Source of the DNA: an uncultured Aquimarina sp.
GTDB taxonomy: Bacteria; Bacteroidota; Bacteroidia; Flavobacteriales; Flavobacteriaceae
DNA: 64,000 nucleotides
Reading direction: 5' to 3'
NCBI GenBank assembly: GCA_947500505.1
Contig: CANMSL010000001.1
Span: forward strand, 372,001-436,000
Within the stretch, counting starts at the first letter, position 1. Each line of letters starts with the position of its first letter. This document shows, in pieces, positions 35,806-45,325 of this stretch. The notes under the pieces were generated by a model. The model did not search any database. It was not told the origin of the DNA and saw only the letters and a program-made list of their open reading frames with translations. Both the position numbers and the translations under genes were made by a program.

Positions 35806-38661
35806 ATGAGAAAAATTGTAATTCTCTGTGCACTATTCGTTGTTGGAATAGTTAGTGCGCAGGAAACCGGCTCGATAGCCGGTACTTTGCTTGATAAAGA
35901 AGCAAATAACCAACCTCTACCCTTTGCTAATGTTTTAATTAAAGGAACAAGCAAAGGAACAACTACTGATTTTGATGGATTATATAACATCGAAAACCTA
36001 GAGCCCGGAACTTATATAGTAGAATTCAGCTTTATTGGATACGAAACTTTAGAAAGAGAGGTTATTGTAAAAGCTAATGAAACCACTACAGTTAATGAAT
36101 CTATTGGTGCTAGTGCAGCAGCTTTGGACGAAGTTATTATCAAGACTACGAGTACTAAAAAAGAAAGTGTTCAAGCATTACTTTTAGATCAGAAAGGTGC
36201 TGTGGTTCAGAAACAAAGTATTGGAGCTCAAGAACTTTCGAACAAAGGAGTAAGTAATGCCGCCGCCGCTGTTACTAAAATTTCCGGAATCTCGAAACAA
36301 GAAGGTGGTGGTAACGTTTACGTTAGAGGTCTTGGAGATCGATACTTAAATACTACATTTAATGGTTTATCCCTACCAGCTAATAATGTAGATAAGAAAA
36401 ATATAGATCTTGGTCTCTTCTCTTCTGATGTTATAGAGAACATTGGTGTAAGTAAAACCTATGCTGCTAATTTTTATGGAGACTTTGCCGCAGGTAATGT
36501 AGACATTAAAGCAAAAGAACATGTTGGGAAAGCGTACGTTGATGTAGATCTGGGAAATACTATAAATAGTGCCTCTATTGGACAGAAGTTCTTAAAAAGT
36601 GAGGGGACAGGATTCTTTGGCTTTTATAATAGATATAGAAATAATCCTTTTGCTGTTATTTTATCTCACGGTATCGACCCTATTTCATCCGAAGGACCAG
36701 TTGGACTTTCAGGATCAATTACAGCGGGAAAATCTTGGGAAATCGGTGAAGAATCAAAATTAAGTGTATTTGGAACGGCATCTTTCGGAAGTAGCTTTGA
36801 ATACCTTAGAGGCGAAGCAGCAAACGTAACAGCAGCAGAAAATCAAATATTTAGAGACACTGAGATTTTTGAATATAGCCGTACTACTACTGCTATGGCA
36901 AATATTGTATATAGAATTAACGGAGATCATAGAATAAAGTTTACTTCTTTATTTATTAATGATGCAACAGATGAAGTAGGTCGATTTGGAATTGATGGGA
37001 ATGGATTTAATAGAAACACCATTGTAGATATTGATGATTTTGGATTTTTTACACAAAATGTACAATTCGAGCAAGATATGATTTTTGTGAATCAGCTATC
37101 TGGAGTTAGTAACATTAATGATAAAATAAAAGTCGATTATGGGATAGGTTTTAACAGTGTTCTTGCTCGTCAACCAGACAGAAAGCGTATTGCATTAGAG
37201 CAGTTTGATTTAGCATTAGACAACGACCCAAGTACAAATCCAATTCTTTTCCGTAATGTAGATTTTGATAATCAACGTTATTTCCAAAATATTGAAGATC
37301 AAGAATGGAATGGACGTGTAAACCTAGCATACGAACACAAAGAAAATTTATCCTTTAATTTTGGATATAATGGACGTATAAAACAACGTGATTTTGATAA
37401 CCAACGATTTGGATTAAGCATTATTGAACCAAGAACAGAGGTTAGCGATGTCAATAATTTCGATTCAATTTTTGATATTGACAATTTGGGGGTTACCTAT
37501 AATACCGTAGTTATAAACCCACTGGATCCTTCAAATGGATTAGGAGGCACAAATCTTCCTGGACTTCCTGAGAACACCTATACCGGAAACCTCGATATAC
37601 ATGCCTTATATGCTAATGCAATTTATAAATATGGAGAGAAGTGGACATTTGTTCCAGGACTGCGTGTAGAATCTTTTAACCAAAGCATTGAGTATAATGT
37701 GATCAATCTTGCATTTAATAATCCTGGTCGTAATGAAGCAACGGAAACTTTTTTATTACCTAGTTTAAACATAAAATACGCATTAAACGAAGATCAAAAC
37801 TTACGTTTTTCTGTAAGTAGAACGGTTTCTAACCCGGAGTTTAAAGAAGTAGCTCCATTTGTCTATGAAAATGTAACGGATCGTATAGGAGGTAATCCAG
37901 ACTTATTAAATGATCCGGCATTTTCTTCTATTATCAATTTAGATTTAAAATACGAATGGTTTTTTGAAAAAGGTCAGGTATTTTCTATTGCCGCTTTTGC
38001 AAAACAAATTAACGATCCGGTGAACTTGGTATCTGCGAATGATGCTACAGGAACACAACGTTTCTTTAGAACAGGAGACAAGGCAGAGGTTTTGGGTATT
38101 GAATTAGAAGCACGCAAGGCTTTGTTATTAAATACAGAAGAAGAAAGCCTTCTTTCTGCAGGTCTAAACCTTACCTATACGGCTACAAAACAGGATTTAA
38201 AAACTGTTTCCGGAACCTTCAATACCAATTTTAACAGAGATTCTGACCAACTACAAGGTGCATCTCCATTTTTGATCAATGCCGATGTAAGCTATACACC
38301 AACTTTTGGAGATTATAAGCCTGTAGCAAACCTTGTATTCTCCTATTTTTCGGATCGAATAGATGCATTAGGAGCTGGGCAATTAGGAAATATTGTTGAA
38401 AAGGGAGTACCGACTCTGGATTTTGTTTGGAAAAATAAAGTTCGTGAGAATTTTGAAATCAACGTTAGTATTAAAAACCTTTTGAATCCAACTATAGAAA
38501 GGGTACGAGAAAACGCGACCATATCAGAAGACGTACTTACCACTTTTGGCATTCCATTTACCAGAAACGCAAATAATGAAATCAATCCAATAGATGAGTT
38601 TGCACTCTCTAGTTATAAGAGAGGAGTAAATATCGGATTACAATTTAAATACACATTTTAA
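35806..38661 (+). CDS. TonB-dependent outer membrane receptor, probably phosphate-responsive
   Basis: This 951-aa receptor has a signal peptide (cleaved near GIVSAQE), a carboxypeptidase-regulatory-like domain (about 22-105, GTLLDKEANNQPLPFANVLIKG), a plug (about 125-235, SNAAAAVTKISGISKQEGGGNVYVRGLGD) and a large barrel ending GVNIGLQFKYTF. It lacks the SusC-specific features and has no SusD partner. Instead it is followed after 45 bp by a beta-helix-like lipoprotein, probably its surface partner. Position next to PiT/PhoBR, and candidate Pho boxes upstream, point to uptake of a phosphorus compound or an associated metal; the ligand is not known. Confidence 0.9.
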   Translation: MRKIVILCALFVVGIVSAQETGSIAGTLLDKEANNQPLPFANVLIKGTSKGTTTDFDGLYNIENLEPGTYIVEFSFIGYETLEREVIVKANETTTVNESIGASAAALDEVIIKTTSTKKESVQALLLDQKGAVVQKQSIGAQELSNKGVSNAAAAVTKISGISKQEGGGNVYVRGLGDRYLNTTFNGLSLPANNVDKKNIDLGLFSSDVIENIGVSKTYAANFYGDFAAGNVDIKAKEHVGKAYVDVDLGNTINSASIGQKFLKSEGTGFFGFYNRYRNNPFAVILSHGIDPISSEGPVGLSGSITAGKSWEIGEESKLSVFGTASFGSSFEYLRGEAANVTAAENQIFRDTEIFEYSRTTTAMANIVYRINGDHRIKFTSLFINDATDEVGRFGIDGNGFNRNTIVDIDDFGFFTQNVQFEQDMIFVNQLSGVSNINDKIKVDYGIGFNSVLARQPDRKRIALEQFDLALDNDPSTNPILFRNVDFDNQRYFQNIEDQEWNGRVNLAYEHKENLSFNFGYNGRIKQRDFDNQRFGLSIIEPRTEVSDVNNFDSIFDIDNLGVTYNTVVINPLDPSNGLGGTNLPGLPENTYTGNLDIHALYANAIYKYGEKWTFVPGLRVESFNQSIEYNVINLAFNNPGRNEATETFLLPSLNIKYALNEDQNLRFSVSRTVSNPEFKEVAPFVYENVTDRIGGNPDLLNDPAFSSIINLDLKYEWFFEKGQVFSIAAFAKQINDPVNLVSANDATGTQRFFRTGDKAEVLGIELEARKALLLNTEEESLLSAGLNLTYTATKQDLKTVSGTFNTNFNRDSDQLQGASPFLINADVSYTPTFGDYKPVANLVFSYFSDRIDALGAGQLGNIVEKGVPTLDFVWKNKVRENFEINVSIKNLLNPTIERVRENATISEDVLTTFGIPFTRNANNEINPIDEFALSSYKRGVNIGLQFKYTF

Positions 38662-38706
38662 CCCAATTAAAACGAACACGAACAAAATTAATTAAAACAA
38701 AAACCC

Positions 38707-39870
38707 ATGAAAGCAAGTATATTTCTATTAAAAATCTTTGTCTTAGCTATGCTTTTTGCAGCATGTGCTAGTGATGACACCTCAGATATAACTATAAATA
38801 TTAACGGTGACGGTTCTCCTGTTGATCCTACCGGTGAAGTAATCGGAGGTACTCTAACAGCGGATCTTACCCTTGAATCAAATACAGAATATTCTCTTAA
38901 TAGTGCTCTTATTGTGCCTGAAGGTTTTACGCTAACTGTAGAACCAGGTGTGGTAGTAAAAGCAGCTACTGGATCTGACGTTTATATCGCTGTTTTACAA
39001 GGAGGAATTATTAATGCAGAAGGAACTTCTTCTAACCCTATTGTCTTTACCTCTGCTACCTCAACTCCTAATCCTGGAGACTGGGGAGGACTTATCCTAT
39101 TAGGTAGAGCACCGATCAACTCTGTGGTAGGAGGTGATGCTACTTCTACTTCCGAAATTGGAGGATTACCATATGGAGGTAGTATAGAAGATGACAACTC
39201 TGGAATTCTTAGATACGTTCGTATCGAATATTCTGGTGGTGCGGCGGATGCAGCTTCAGAAAATAATGGGTTTTCATTTTATGCAGTAGGAAATGGAACT
39301 ACTATCCAGTTTATACAGGCTTTTGAAGGAGCAGATGATGGCGTAGAGTTTTTTGGAGGAACTGTGAACGCTTCATTTATATCTGTTGTAGGTGCACAGG
39401 ATGATTCTGTAGACTGGACTGAAGGATTTTCAGGAATATTAACAAATGTGTATATCGAGCATAGACAATCTCATGATAAAGGAATAGAAGGTGATGGTTT
39501 TAATACCGATATAGGAAACAACTCAAATCCTGTATTTTGGTCAGCCCCTACGGTAACGAACCTAACAATTAATGGTCTTGGTTCTTCTAATCAGAATGAA
39601 GCAATACGATTACGTGCTGGAACAAGAGCTATATTTACTAATGTCCTTTTGGAAGGTTTTGCAGAAGGGTTTGATCTTGACGATACTGAGACTGGAAATG
39701 GTGTTTTAAATAACGAAACTTCTATTACAGATATTACTTTTGATGACATTACGCTTAATCTTAAAAATGATACAGGAGCTACTTTTGGAGAAGCTGATGT
39801 AATCACTGGTATTGGTAATGGAACTGGTGCAGATTATAACTCATGGAATTCTGGGTGGACTCGTAACTAA
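38707..39870 (+). CDS. Surface lipoprotein with beta-helix-like repeats
   Basis: The 387-aa product has a lipoprotein signal ending MLFAAC (Cys20) followed by acidic residues (ASDDTSD), as in lipoproteins exported to the Bacteroidota cell surface. The body is rich in Gly, Asn, Thr and Ser. Its recurring short strands (LTVEPGVVVKAATGSDVYIAV; IQFIQAFEGADDGVEFFGG; LTNVYIEHRQSHDKGIEGDG) suggest a right-handed beta-helix. Aspartate-rich turns could bind metal or phosphate. Probably co-transcribed with the upstream receptor. I do not recognise a characterised homologue. Confidence 0.7.
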   Translation: MKASIFLLKIFVLAMLFAACASDDTSDITININGDGSPVDPTGEVIGGTLTADLTLESNTEYSLNSALIVPEGFTLTVEPGVVVKAATGSDVYIAVLQGGIINAEGTSSNPIVFTSATSTPNPGDWGGLILLGRAPINSVVGGDATSTSEIGGLPYGGSIEDDNSGILRYVRIEYSGGAADAASENNGFSFYAVGNGTTIQFIQAFEGADDGVEFFGGTVNASFISVVGAQDDSVDWTEGFSGILTNVYIEHRQSHDKGIEGDGFNTDIGNNSNPVFWSAPTVTNLTINGLGSSNQNEAIRLRAGTRAIFTNVLLEGFAEGFDLDDTETGNGVLNNETSITDITFDDITLNLKNDTGATFGEADVITGIGNGTGADYNSWNSGWTRN

Positions 39871-39902
39871 TACTACGAAATAAGAATACGGTTCATAAAC
39901 AG

Positions 39903-39938
39903 AAAAGCACCTTGATGATGTGATCAAGGTGCTTTTTT
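39903..39938. terminator. Bidirectional terminator between the lipoprotein and MATE genes
   Basis: AAAAGCACCTTGAT pairs with ATCAAGGTGCTTTT (14 bp) across a six-base loop. Runs of A and T on the two sides let it serve both converging genes. Confidence 0.85.
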
Positions 39939-39944
39939 ATATCA

Positions 39945-41351
39945 TCAAACTTCCACAGACTTCCAATCTCCTCGCCTAAACCATATAATAGCTATAACAG
40001 CAATTAATACTTCGGCAAAAGTAATTGCCAAAAATACGCCCATAGCCCCCCAATCAAAGACAATAGCAGCCAGATAGGCAAATGGTAGTTGAAAAACCCA
40101 AAAACAAAAAAAGTTAATAATTGTAGGTGTTTTAGTATCTCCTGCGCCATTAAACGATTGAATAATCACCATTCCATATGCATAGAACACATAACCTGCT
40201 GCTATAACTCTAAGACTCATTGCTCCATATTCTACAACTTCAGGTTCTGTACTAAAGATTTTAATGATAAACTCTGCAAAAATCAAGTAAAAAACAGATA
40301 CAAAAACCATGAAATAGGCATTGTATTTTCCGGTTTTCCATACAGATTTTTCAGCACGATCCGGTTCTCCGGCTCCTAGATTTTGACCAACCAGCGTTGC
40401 AGCTGCATTACTCATACCCCAGGATGGCATAAGCGTAAACATAAGCACCCTGATAGCAATTGTATAACCCGCTAATACTTCACTCCCAAATTCTGCCATA
40501 ATTCGCATTAAAAATACCCAGCTAGAAGTTCCTATAATAAATTGACCAATGCCTCCAAGTGACACTTTAATTAAATTAATCATTACTTTAGAGTGTAGTA
40601 CAAGATCCCTCAAAGTCACTTTGATTTTGCTCCACCCAAAAAAGAGAATCATAAGTTGTAGTATAACTGCACTACCTCTACCAATGGTTGTAGCAATGGC
40701 AGCTCCTTGTACTCCAAAACCTGGAATAGGCCCAAAACCAAAAATAAATAACGGATCCAGAATAATATTTAAGAGATTTGAAACTATCAATACCTTCATT
40801 GCTACAGAAGCGTCTCCGGCCCCTCTAAAAACCGCATTGATTAAAAATAATAACATGATTGTTATATTTCCACCCAACAAAACTTGGGTATACCCATATC
40901 CATCGGCAATTAAATCAGGCTCGGCTCCCATCAGCCCTAAAATTTCTTTTGGAAAAAGTACACCGATGACACTAATTATAAGTGCTACAGAAATACCTAA
41001 GAATATAGATTGGACTGCTGCCTGAGATGCTCCATTCATATCTTTCTCACCAACTCTGCGAGCCACTATAGCAGTAACTCCCATGCTGAGACCAATTGCT
41101 ACTGCATATATTAAGGTAATTACTGACTCTGTTAATCCTACAGTAGCTATTGCATTAGAACCAAGGCTAGAAACCCAATATGCATCTACCAATGCAAAAA
41201 TAGATTCCATCATCATTTCTAAAATCATTGGAATCGCCAACATAAATACTGCTTTGCGTATGCTTCCGGAAGTAAATTGCTGCTCTTTGCCGGTAACAGC
41301 AATTTTAAAATAAAAAAATAATTTCGCTAGTGTAAGTTTATTCTGTGTCAT
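39945..41351 (-). CDS. MATE-family efflux transporter
   Basis: The protein (468 aa) has about 12 helices in two similar halves, each with MatE features (FMLAIPMILEMMMESIFALVDAYWVS; MGVTAIVARRVGEKD in the first; WGMSNAAATLVGQNLGAGEPDRAEKSVW in the second). MATE carriers expel cationic drugs or metabolites in exchange for Na+ or H+. It stands alone between a bidirectional terminator and an AT-rich gap. Substrate unknown. Confidence 0.92.
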   Translation of the reverse strand: MTQNKLTLAKLFFYFKIAVTGKEQQFTSGSIRKAVFMLAIPMILEMMMESIFALVDAYWVSSLGSNAIATVGLTESVITLIYAVAIGLSMGVTAIVARRVGEKDMNGASQAAVQSIFLGISVALIISVIGVLFPKEILGLMGAEPDLIADGYGYTQVLLGGNITIMLLFLINAVFRGAGDASVAMKVLIVSNLLNIILDPLFIFGFGPIPGFGVQGAAIATTIGRGSAVILQLMILFFGWSKIKVTLRDLVLHSKVMINLIKVSLGGIGQFIIGTSSWVFLMRIMAEFGSEVLAGYTIAIRVLMFTLMPSWGMSNAAATLVGQNLGAGEPDRAEKSVWKTGKYNAYFMVFVSVFYLIFAEFIIKIFSTEPEVVEYGAMSLRVIAAGYVFYAYGMVIIQSFNGAGDTKTPTIINFFCFWVFQLPFAYLAAIVFDWGAMGVFLAITFAEVLIAVIAIIWFRRGDWKSVEV

Positions 41352-41660
41352 CTTTAAAAAGAATTATGTTGAAAAAAGAGAGATACATGGAAATAACTAA
41401 AGAGAGTTTCTTTAGTCAAATAATACCGAGGTCGATACTTCCAGGAAGACGTACATAATTCTTATAACTTCATGATAAAACAAATATCTGTTTTTTTTAT
41501 GAAACAACAAAACAAACAAAGAACCATATTTGTTAAAAGGGAAATCAGTAAATAATATAATATATTTACATTGTTTTATAGATTTAACATTTAAAAATGA
41601 CTCCCCTAACTCAATTATTAATAAAATATTGTACATTTATAGTCCCAAAATAAAGTTTTT
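41352..41660. other. Intergenic stretch of about 310 bp without a supported feature
   Basis: The sequence is very AT-rich. A 74-codon minus-strand frame is open here, but it lacks any recognisable domain or a clean start context, so I do not call it. No strong hairpin or TAnnTTTG element was found. Confidence 0.4.
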
Positions 41661-41996
41661 ATGAAAAAAATCTACTTACTACTCATATTTATCGGTGTTT
41701 TTGTCTTCTCCTTTTCGACAGGAGTACAGGCACAAACTACTTTTGGCTCGATTGATAAAAAAGATCCTTTGGTTCAGATTTATCCTAATCCTGTTTCTGG
41801 TGATATTCTTAATGTAACTTCCAAGTCAGGGAAGTCTATGACGTGTAGAGTATTTAATGTTTTAGGTAAAACAGTTTTATTTAAAGTAATTACTACCGAA
41901 AAACAACTTGATATTTCTTCTTTACCTACTGGAGTATATGTTCTTAGAATAAAAGTAGGTAAAGATATAACAGTTAAAAAGTTAATAAGAAAATAA
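41661..41996 (+). CDS. Small secreted protein consisting almost only of a T9SS type A sorting tail
   Basis: The 111-aa protein has a signal peptide (MKKIYLLLIFIGVFVFSFST, cleaved near VQAQT), about ten spacer residues, and then a complete type A C-terminal sorting domain: VQIYPNPVSGDILNV, MTCRVFNVLGKTV, LDISSLPTGVYVLRIKVGK and KKLIRK. In normal T9SS cargo this tail is removed after it guides a large enzyme to the surface. Here there is no cargo. It may be a relic, or a free ligand for the secretion machinery. No frame upstream could supply a lost N-terminus. A terminator follows. Confidence 0.85.
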   Translation: MKKIYLLLIFIGVFVFSFSTGVQAQTTFGSIDKKDPLVQIYPNPVSGDILNVTSKSGKSMTCRVFNVLGKTVLFKVITTEKQLDISSLPTGVYVLRIKVGKDITVKKLIRK

Positions 41997-42063
41997 AATC
42001 ATAGCCTATTTGTTCTTATTGTATTTATCGAAATATTTATAAGATAGATGATCTATAAACCAT

Positions 42064-42095
42064 AAACACTCTCTTGATGAAGAGTGTTTTTTTTA
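42064..42095 (+). terminator. Terminator after the T9SS-tail protein
   Basis: AAACACTCT pairs with AGAGTGTTT across an 8-nt loop and is followed by a long T-run. Confidence 0.85.
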
Positions 42096-42131
42096 TCTTT
42101 GCTTTAAACCAAAAATACTTTATTAACTCCT

Positions 42132-43112
42132 ATGCTGGCTGACACTATTTTTACAATTCAAAATGATCAAGATTTTGAAAAGGCTGCCATTAGAGTTTTT
42201 CAACACCAATATATTAACTGTAAAATTTATCAAAGATTTTGTAATCTCTTGGGGATTACTAAAACTTCAGTACATAAATCCCAAGAGATTCCATTCCTGC
42301 CTATTGAATTTTTTAAACGAGAAAAAATCCTTAGCTCCTTATCAAATGTTCAGCAGATTTTTACCAGCAGTGGAACTACAGGTAGTATTACCAGCAAACA
42401 TTACATAACGAATCTGAATATGTACGAAACCAGTTTCAAAAAAGGTTTTCAAAATTTTTATGGAAATATCAAAGATTATACAGTTTTAGCTCTTTTACCA
42501 TCATACTTAGAACGAGAAGGTTCATCACTTGTGTATATGGTAGACAGCTTAATCAAAGATAGTCAGCAACCTGAGAGCGGATTTTATCTTGACGAAACCA
42601 GGAAGCTTGTTAAAACCCTAAACCAACTTACAATTGAGGGTAAGAAAATATTGCTTATCGGTGTTTCTTTTGCGTTACTAGACCTGATAGAAAACCATGA
42701 TATAAAGCTAAATAAGGAGTCTATTGTTATGGAAACCGGTGGAATGAAAGGAAGGAGAAAAGAGATGATACGTGAAGAATTACACAAAGTTTTAAAAAAT
42801 GGTTTTGGTATATCCAAAGTTCATAGCGAATATGGTATGACTGAGTTACTGTCACAGGCATATTCTAATGGTGATGGTAATTTTAAATGTCCTCCCTGGA
42901 TGAAAATCCTAATACGCGATCCGGAAGATGCATTAACTTTGCTAAAGACCGGTAAAACAGGTGGAGTCAATGTTATTGATTTAGCTAATATAAATTCTTG
43001 TTCTTTTATTGCTACACAGGATCTTGGCAAAATACACGATAATGGTAATTTCGAGATTTTGGGCAGGTTTGATTACAGTGATATCAGAGGATGTAACTTA
43101 ATGATTTTGTAA
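42132..43112 (+). CDS. LuxE-like acyl-protein synthetase / adenylate-forming enzyme
   Basis: The protein (326 aa) resembles the acyl-protein synthetase branch of the ANL superfamily. The ATP-binding loop IFTSSGTTGSITSKHY, the central VMETGGMKGRRKEM and SEYGMTELLSQAYS, and the C-terminal aspartate region FIATQDLGKI are in the expected order. Members adenylate an acyl group and pass it to a protein or CoA; LuxE does this for luciferase aldehyde synthesis. No lux-type genes lie nearby, so its acyl donor and acceptor are unknown. It starts only 36 bp after the preceding terminator. Confidence 0.8.
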   Translation: MLADTIFTIQNDQDFEKAAIRVFQHQYINCKIYQRFCNLLGITKTSVHKSQEIPFLPIEFFKREKILSSLSNVQQIFTSSGTTGSITSKHYITNLNMYETSFKKGFQNFYGNIKDYTVLALLPSYLEREGSSLVYMVDSLIKDSQQPESGFYLDETRKLVKTLNQLTIEGKKILLIGVSFALLDLIENHDIKLNKESIVMETGGMKGRRKEMIREELHKVLKNGFGISKVHSEYGMTELLSQAYSNGDGNFKCPPWMKILIRDPEDALTLLKTGKTGGVNVIDLANINSCSFIATQDLGKIHDNGNFEILGRFDYSDIRGCNLMIL

Positions 43113-43346
43113 ACATTTCTTACTTATATTTTATTTAAAAAAAGTGTGTGCGAAAATTATTTCATTTTTTAAATCACAAATTATTTTTTCCTATTATATC
43201 TATGCGCTATTTTTTTGCAACTTTTAGTTCTGAACTACGTATTTATAGAAGTAATTAGATTTTAAAAATATATAATTTTGTTAAAATTGTAATGTTCAGA
43301 TTTTTTTACGACTGAATGGATGTAACAAAAAACAATTACAAACAAA

Positions 43347-43796
43347 ATGAAAAAGTTCTTTATCTTACTGTTTCTAGTAATGTTTTCCGGGATAAATGCA
43401 CAACAGATTGATTATAATATCAAAAAGGGATTTGTTGCAGAAGGATATGATGTAACCGAGTACTTTAATAATCGTGCTGTAAAGGGAAGTAATGAGTTTA
43501 GTACCACATATGATAGCGTGAAATATAAATTTGCCAGCCAAGCAAATCTAGAAAAATTTAAAAACAATCCACAAAAGTTTGTTCCACAATATGGAGGTTA
43601 CTGTGCTTATGCAATAGGAGCGAATGCTGAAAAGGTGGACATCGATCCTGAAACATTCGAGATAAAAGACGATAAACTGTATTTATTCTATAATTCCTGG
43701 GGAGTTAATACTTTAAAAAAATGGAATAAAGAAGGAGCTATAACATTACGAGATAAGGCCGATAAGAATTGGCAAAAAATAAAGATAAAGAAATAA
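43347..43796 (+). CDS. Exported YHS-domain protein
   Basis: The 149-aa protein has a signal peptide (MKKFFILLFLVMFSGINAQ) and one YHS-like domain (KGFVAEGYDVTEYFNNRAVKGSNEF; YKFASQANLEKFKNNPQKFVPQYGGYCAYAI). YHS domains often bind metal ions and occur near copper proteins, but the exact ligands are not clear here. The single-gene unit is closed by a strong terminator. Function beyond the domain is unknown. Confidence 0.85.
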   Translation: MKKFFILLFLVMFSGINAQQIDYNIKKGFVAEGYDVTEYFNNRAVKGSNEFSTTYDSVKYKFASQANLEKFKNNPQKFVPQYGGYCAYAIGANAEKVDIDPETFEIKDDKLYLFYNSWGVNTLKKWNKEGAITLRDKADKNWQKIKIKK

Positions 43797-43857
43797 TCGA
43801 TGCTATCGATAAAGCTATAGAACGTTAAGTTTTTTTCAATAATTGATTGGTTAGTTG

Positions 43858-43899
43858 ACAAAGCCTGCTAAGAAGAGATTCTTGCAGGCTTTGTTTTTT
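43858..43899 (+). terminator. Terminator after the YHS-domain gene
   Basis: ACAAAGCCTGC pairs with GCAGGCTTTGT (11 bp) across a 15-nt loop and ends in a T-run. Confidence 0.85.
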
Positions 43900-43931
43900 A
43901 CAATATTTTAAACCATCTAGGTACTATGATA

Positions 43932-45230
43932 CTATACAACTCTGATTACAAAATAGTTTCTTTTTCCTCTTTGCAAAAGAACAAACATATTGTTAATTAG
44001 GTCATCAGATGTAATTGAATATCCTTCTTTTACCTTTTCTTTATTAATTGAAATAGAATTTTCTTTTAGAGCTCTTCTTGCTTCACCATTAGATTTCAAG
44101 AATCCTGTGTGTTCTGCTAATGCTCCAATAACATCTAAACCATTATTTATAAGGTCTTTCGAAATTTCTGATTGAGGCACTCCCTCGAATACATCGAGAA
44201 ATGTTGCTTCATCCAATCCTTTTAAATCTTCGGAAGTAGATTTTCCAAACAATATATTAGATGCTTTAATTGCATTATCCAGGTCTTCCTGAGAATGCAC
44301 CATAATGGTTATCTCCTCAGCCAGTTTCTTTTGTAGAATTCTCTGATGTGGAGTATCTGAGTGCATTGCAATTAAACTTTCTATTTCGTCTTTAGTCAAA
44401 AATGTAAAAATTTTAATATATTTTTCTGCATCATCATCGCTCGTATTTAGCCAGTATTGATAAAACTTATATGGAGATGTTCTTTTGGCATCTAACCATA
44501 CATTACCTCCTTCAGATTTACCAAACTTTGATCCATCTGACTTTGTGATAAGAGGACAAGTTAATGCGTATCCTTTTCCACCTCCGATACGTCTGATCAG
44601 TTCGGTTCCTGTAGTAATATTACCCCACTGGTCACTACCACCCATCTGTAAGGTACAATTATATTCTCTGTACAGGTGTAAGAAATCATATCCCTGTACT
44701 AATTGATATGTAAACTCCGTAAATGACATCCCATCAGATGACGACTCAGAAGAAATCCTATTCTTTACAGAATCTTTAGCCATCATATAATTTACGGTAA
44801 TATGTTTACCAACATCTCTTATAAAACCAAGAAATGAAAAATCTTTCATCCAATCATAATTATTAACTAATACAGCAGCATTGGCAGCACTACTTTCAAA
44901 ATCCAAAAACTGCGCTAATTGAGATTTTATAGCTTCCTGATTGTGGCGTAAAGTTTTTTCGTCCAAAAGATTTCGCTCAGCCGATTTACCAGAAGGATCA
45001 CCGATCATTCCGGTTGCGCCGCCCACCAAGGCAAAAGGCTTATGACCTGCACGCTGATAATGGGCCAATAACATAATGGGTACTAAATTACCAATATGCA
45101 GAGAATCGGCGGTAGGATCAAACCCTACGTATGCAGCTCTCATTTGCTCCATCAAGTATTCTTCTGTACCAGGCATTGTATCGTGCAACATCCCTCTCCA
45201 GCGTAGTTCTTTTATAAAATTTACGGCCAT
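43932..45230 (-). CDS. tyrS: Tyrosyl-tRNA synthetase
   Basis: The class I enzyme has 432 aa, as expected for the bacterial TyrRS with C-terminal S4 domain. The HIGH-type motif is HIGN (45-48), the tyrosine pocket includes [14 protein letters not shown] (195-208), and the KMSKS-type motif is KFGKS (235-239). The S4-like RNA-binding domain occupies about 365-432 ([19 protein letters not shown]). It charges tRNA-Tyr in the cytoplasm. A TATCTTTG promoter element lies 27 bp upstream of the start. Confidence 0.97.
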   Translation of the reverse strand: MAVNFIKELRWRGMLHDTMPGTEEYLMEQMRAAYVGFDPTADSLHIGNLVPIMLLAHYQRAGHKPFALVGGATGMIGDPSGKSAERNLLDEKTLRHNQEAIKSQLAQFLDFESSAANAAVLVNNYDWMKDFSFLGFIRDVGKHITVNYMMAKDSVKNRISSESSSDGMSFTEFTYQLVQGYDFLHLYREYNCTLQMGGSDQWGNITTGTELIRRIGGGKGYALTCPLITKSDGSKFGKSEGGNVWLDAKRTSPYKFYQYWLNTSDDDAEKYIKIFTFLTKDEIESLIAMHSDTPHQRILQKKLAEEITIMVHSQEDLDNAIKASNILFGKSTSEDLKGLDEATFLDVFEGVPQSEISKDLINNGLDVIGALAEHTGFLKSNGEARRALKENSISINKEKVKEGYSITSDDLINNMFVLLQRGKRNYFVIRVV

Positions 45231-45256
45231 TTTTAGTATAATTCAATTAGATGCGG

Positions 45257-45264
45257 CAAAGATA
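45257..45264 (-). promoter_or_regulatory. Candidate -7 promoter element for tyrS
   Basis: The minus strand reads TATCTTTG followed by C, a very common form of the Bacteroidota TAnnTTTG element, 26 nt upstream of the tyrS ATG. Confidence 0.5.
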
Positions 45265-45325
45265 AAAATATGGATTATATAGCGCTATGAATAATTGAGA
45301 AATCCATAGAAGTCCTTCAAGCAAT

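Noticed and set aside
41412..41636. 74-codon minus-strand frame in the gap before the T9SS-tail gene
   Set aside because: Composition is that of translated AT-rich DNA; no domain, promoter or terminator.
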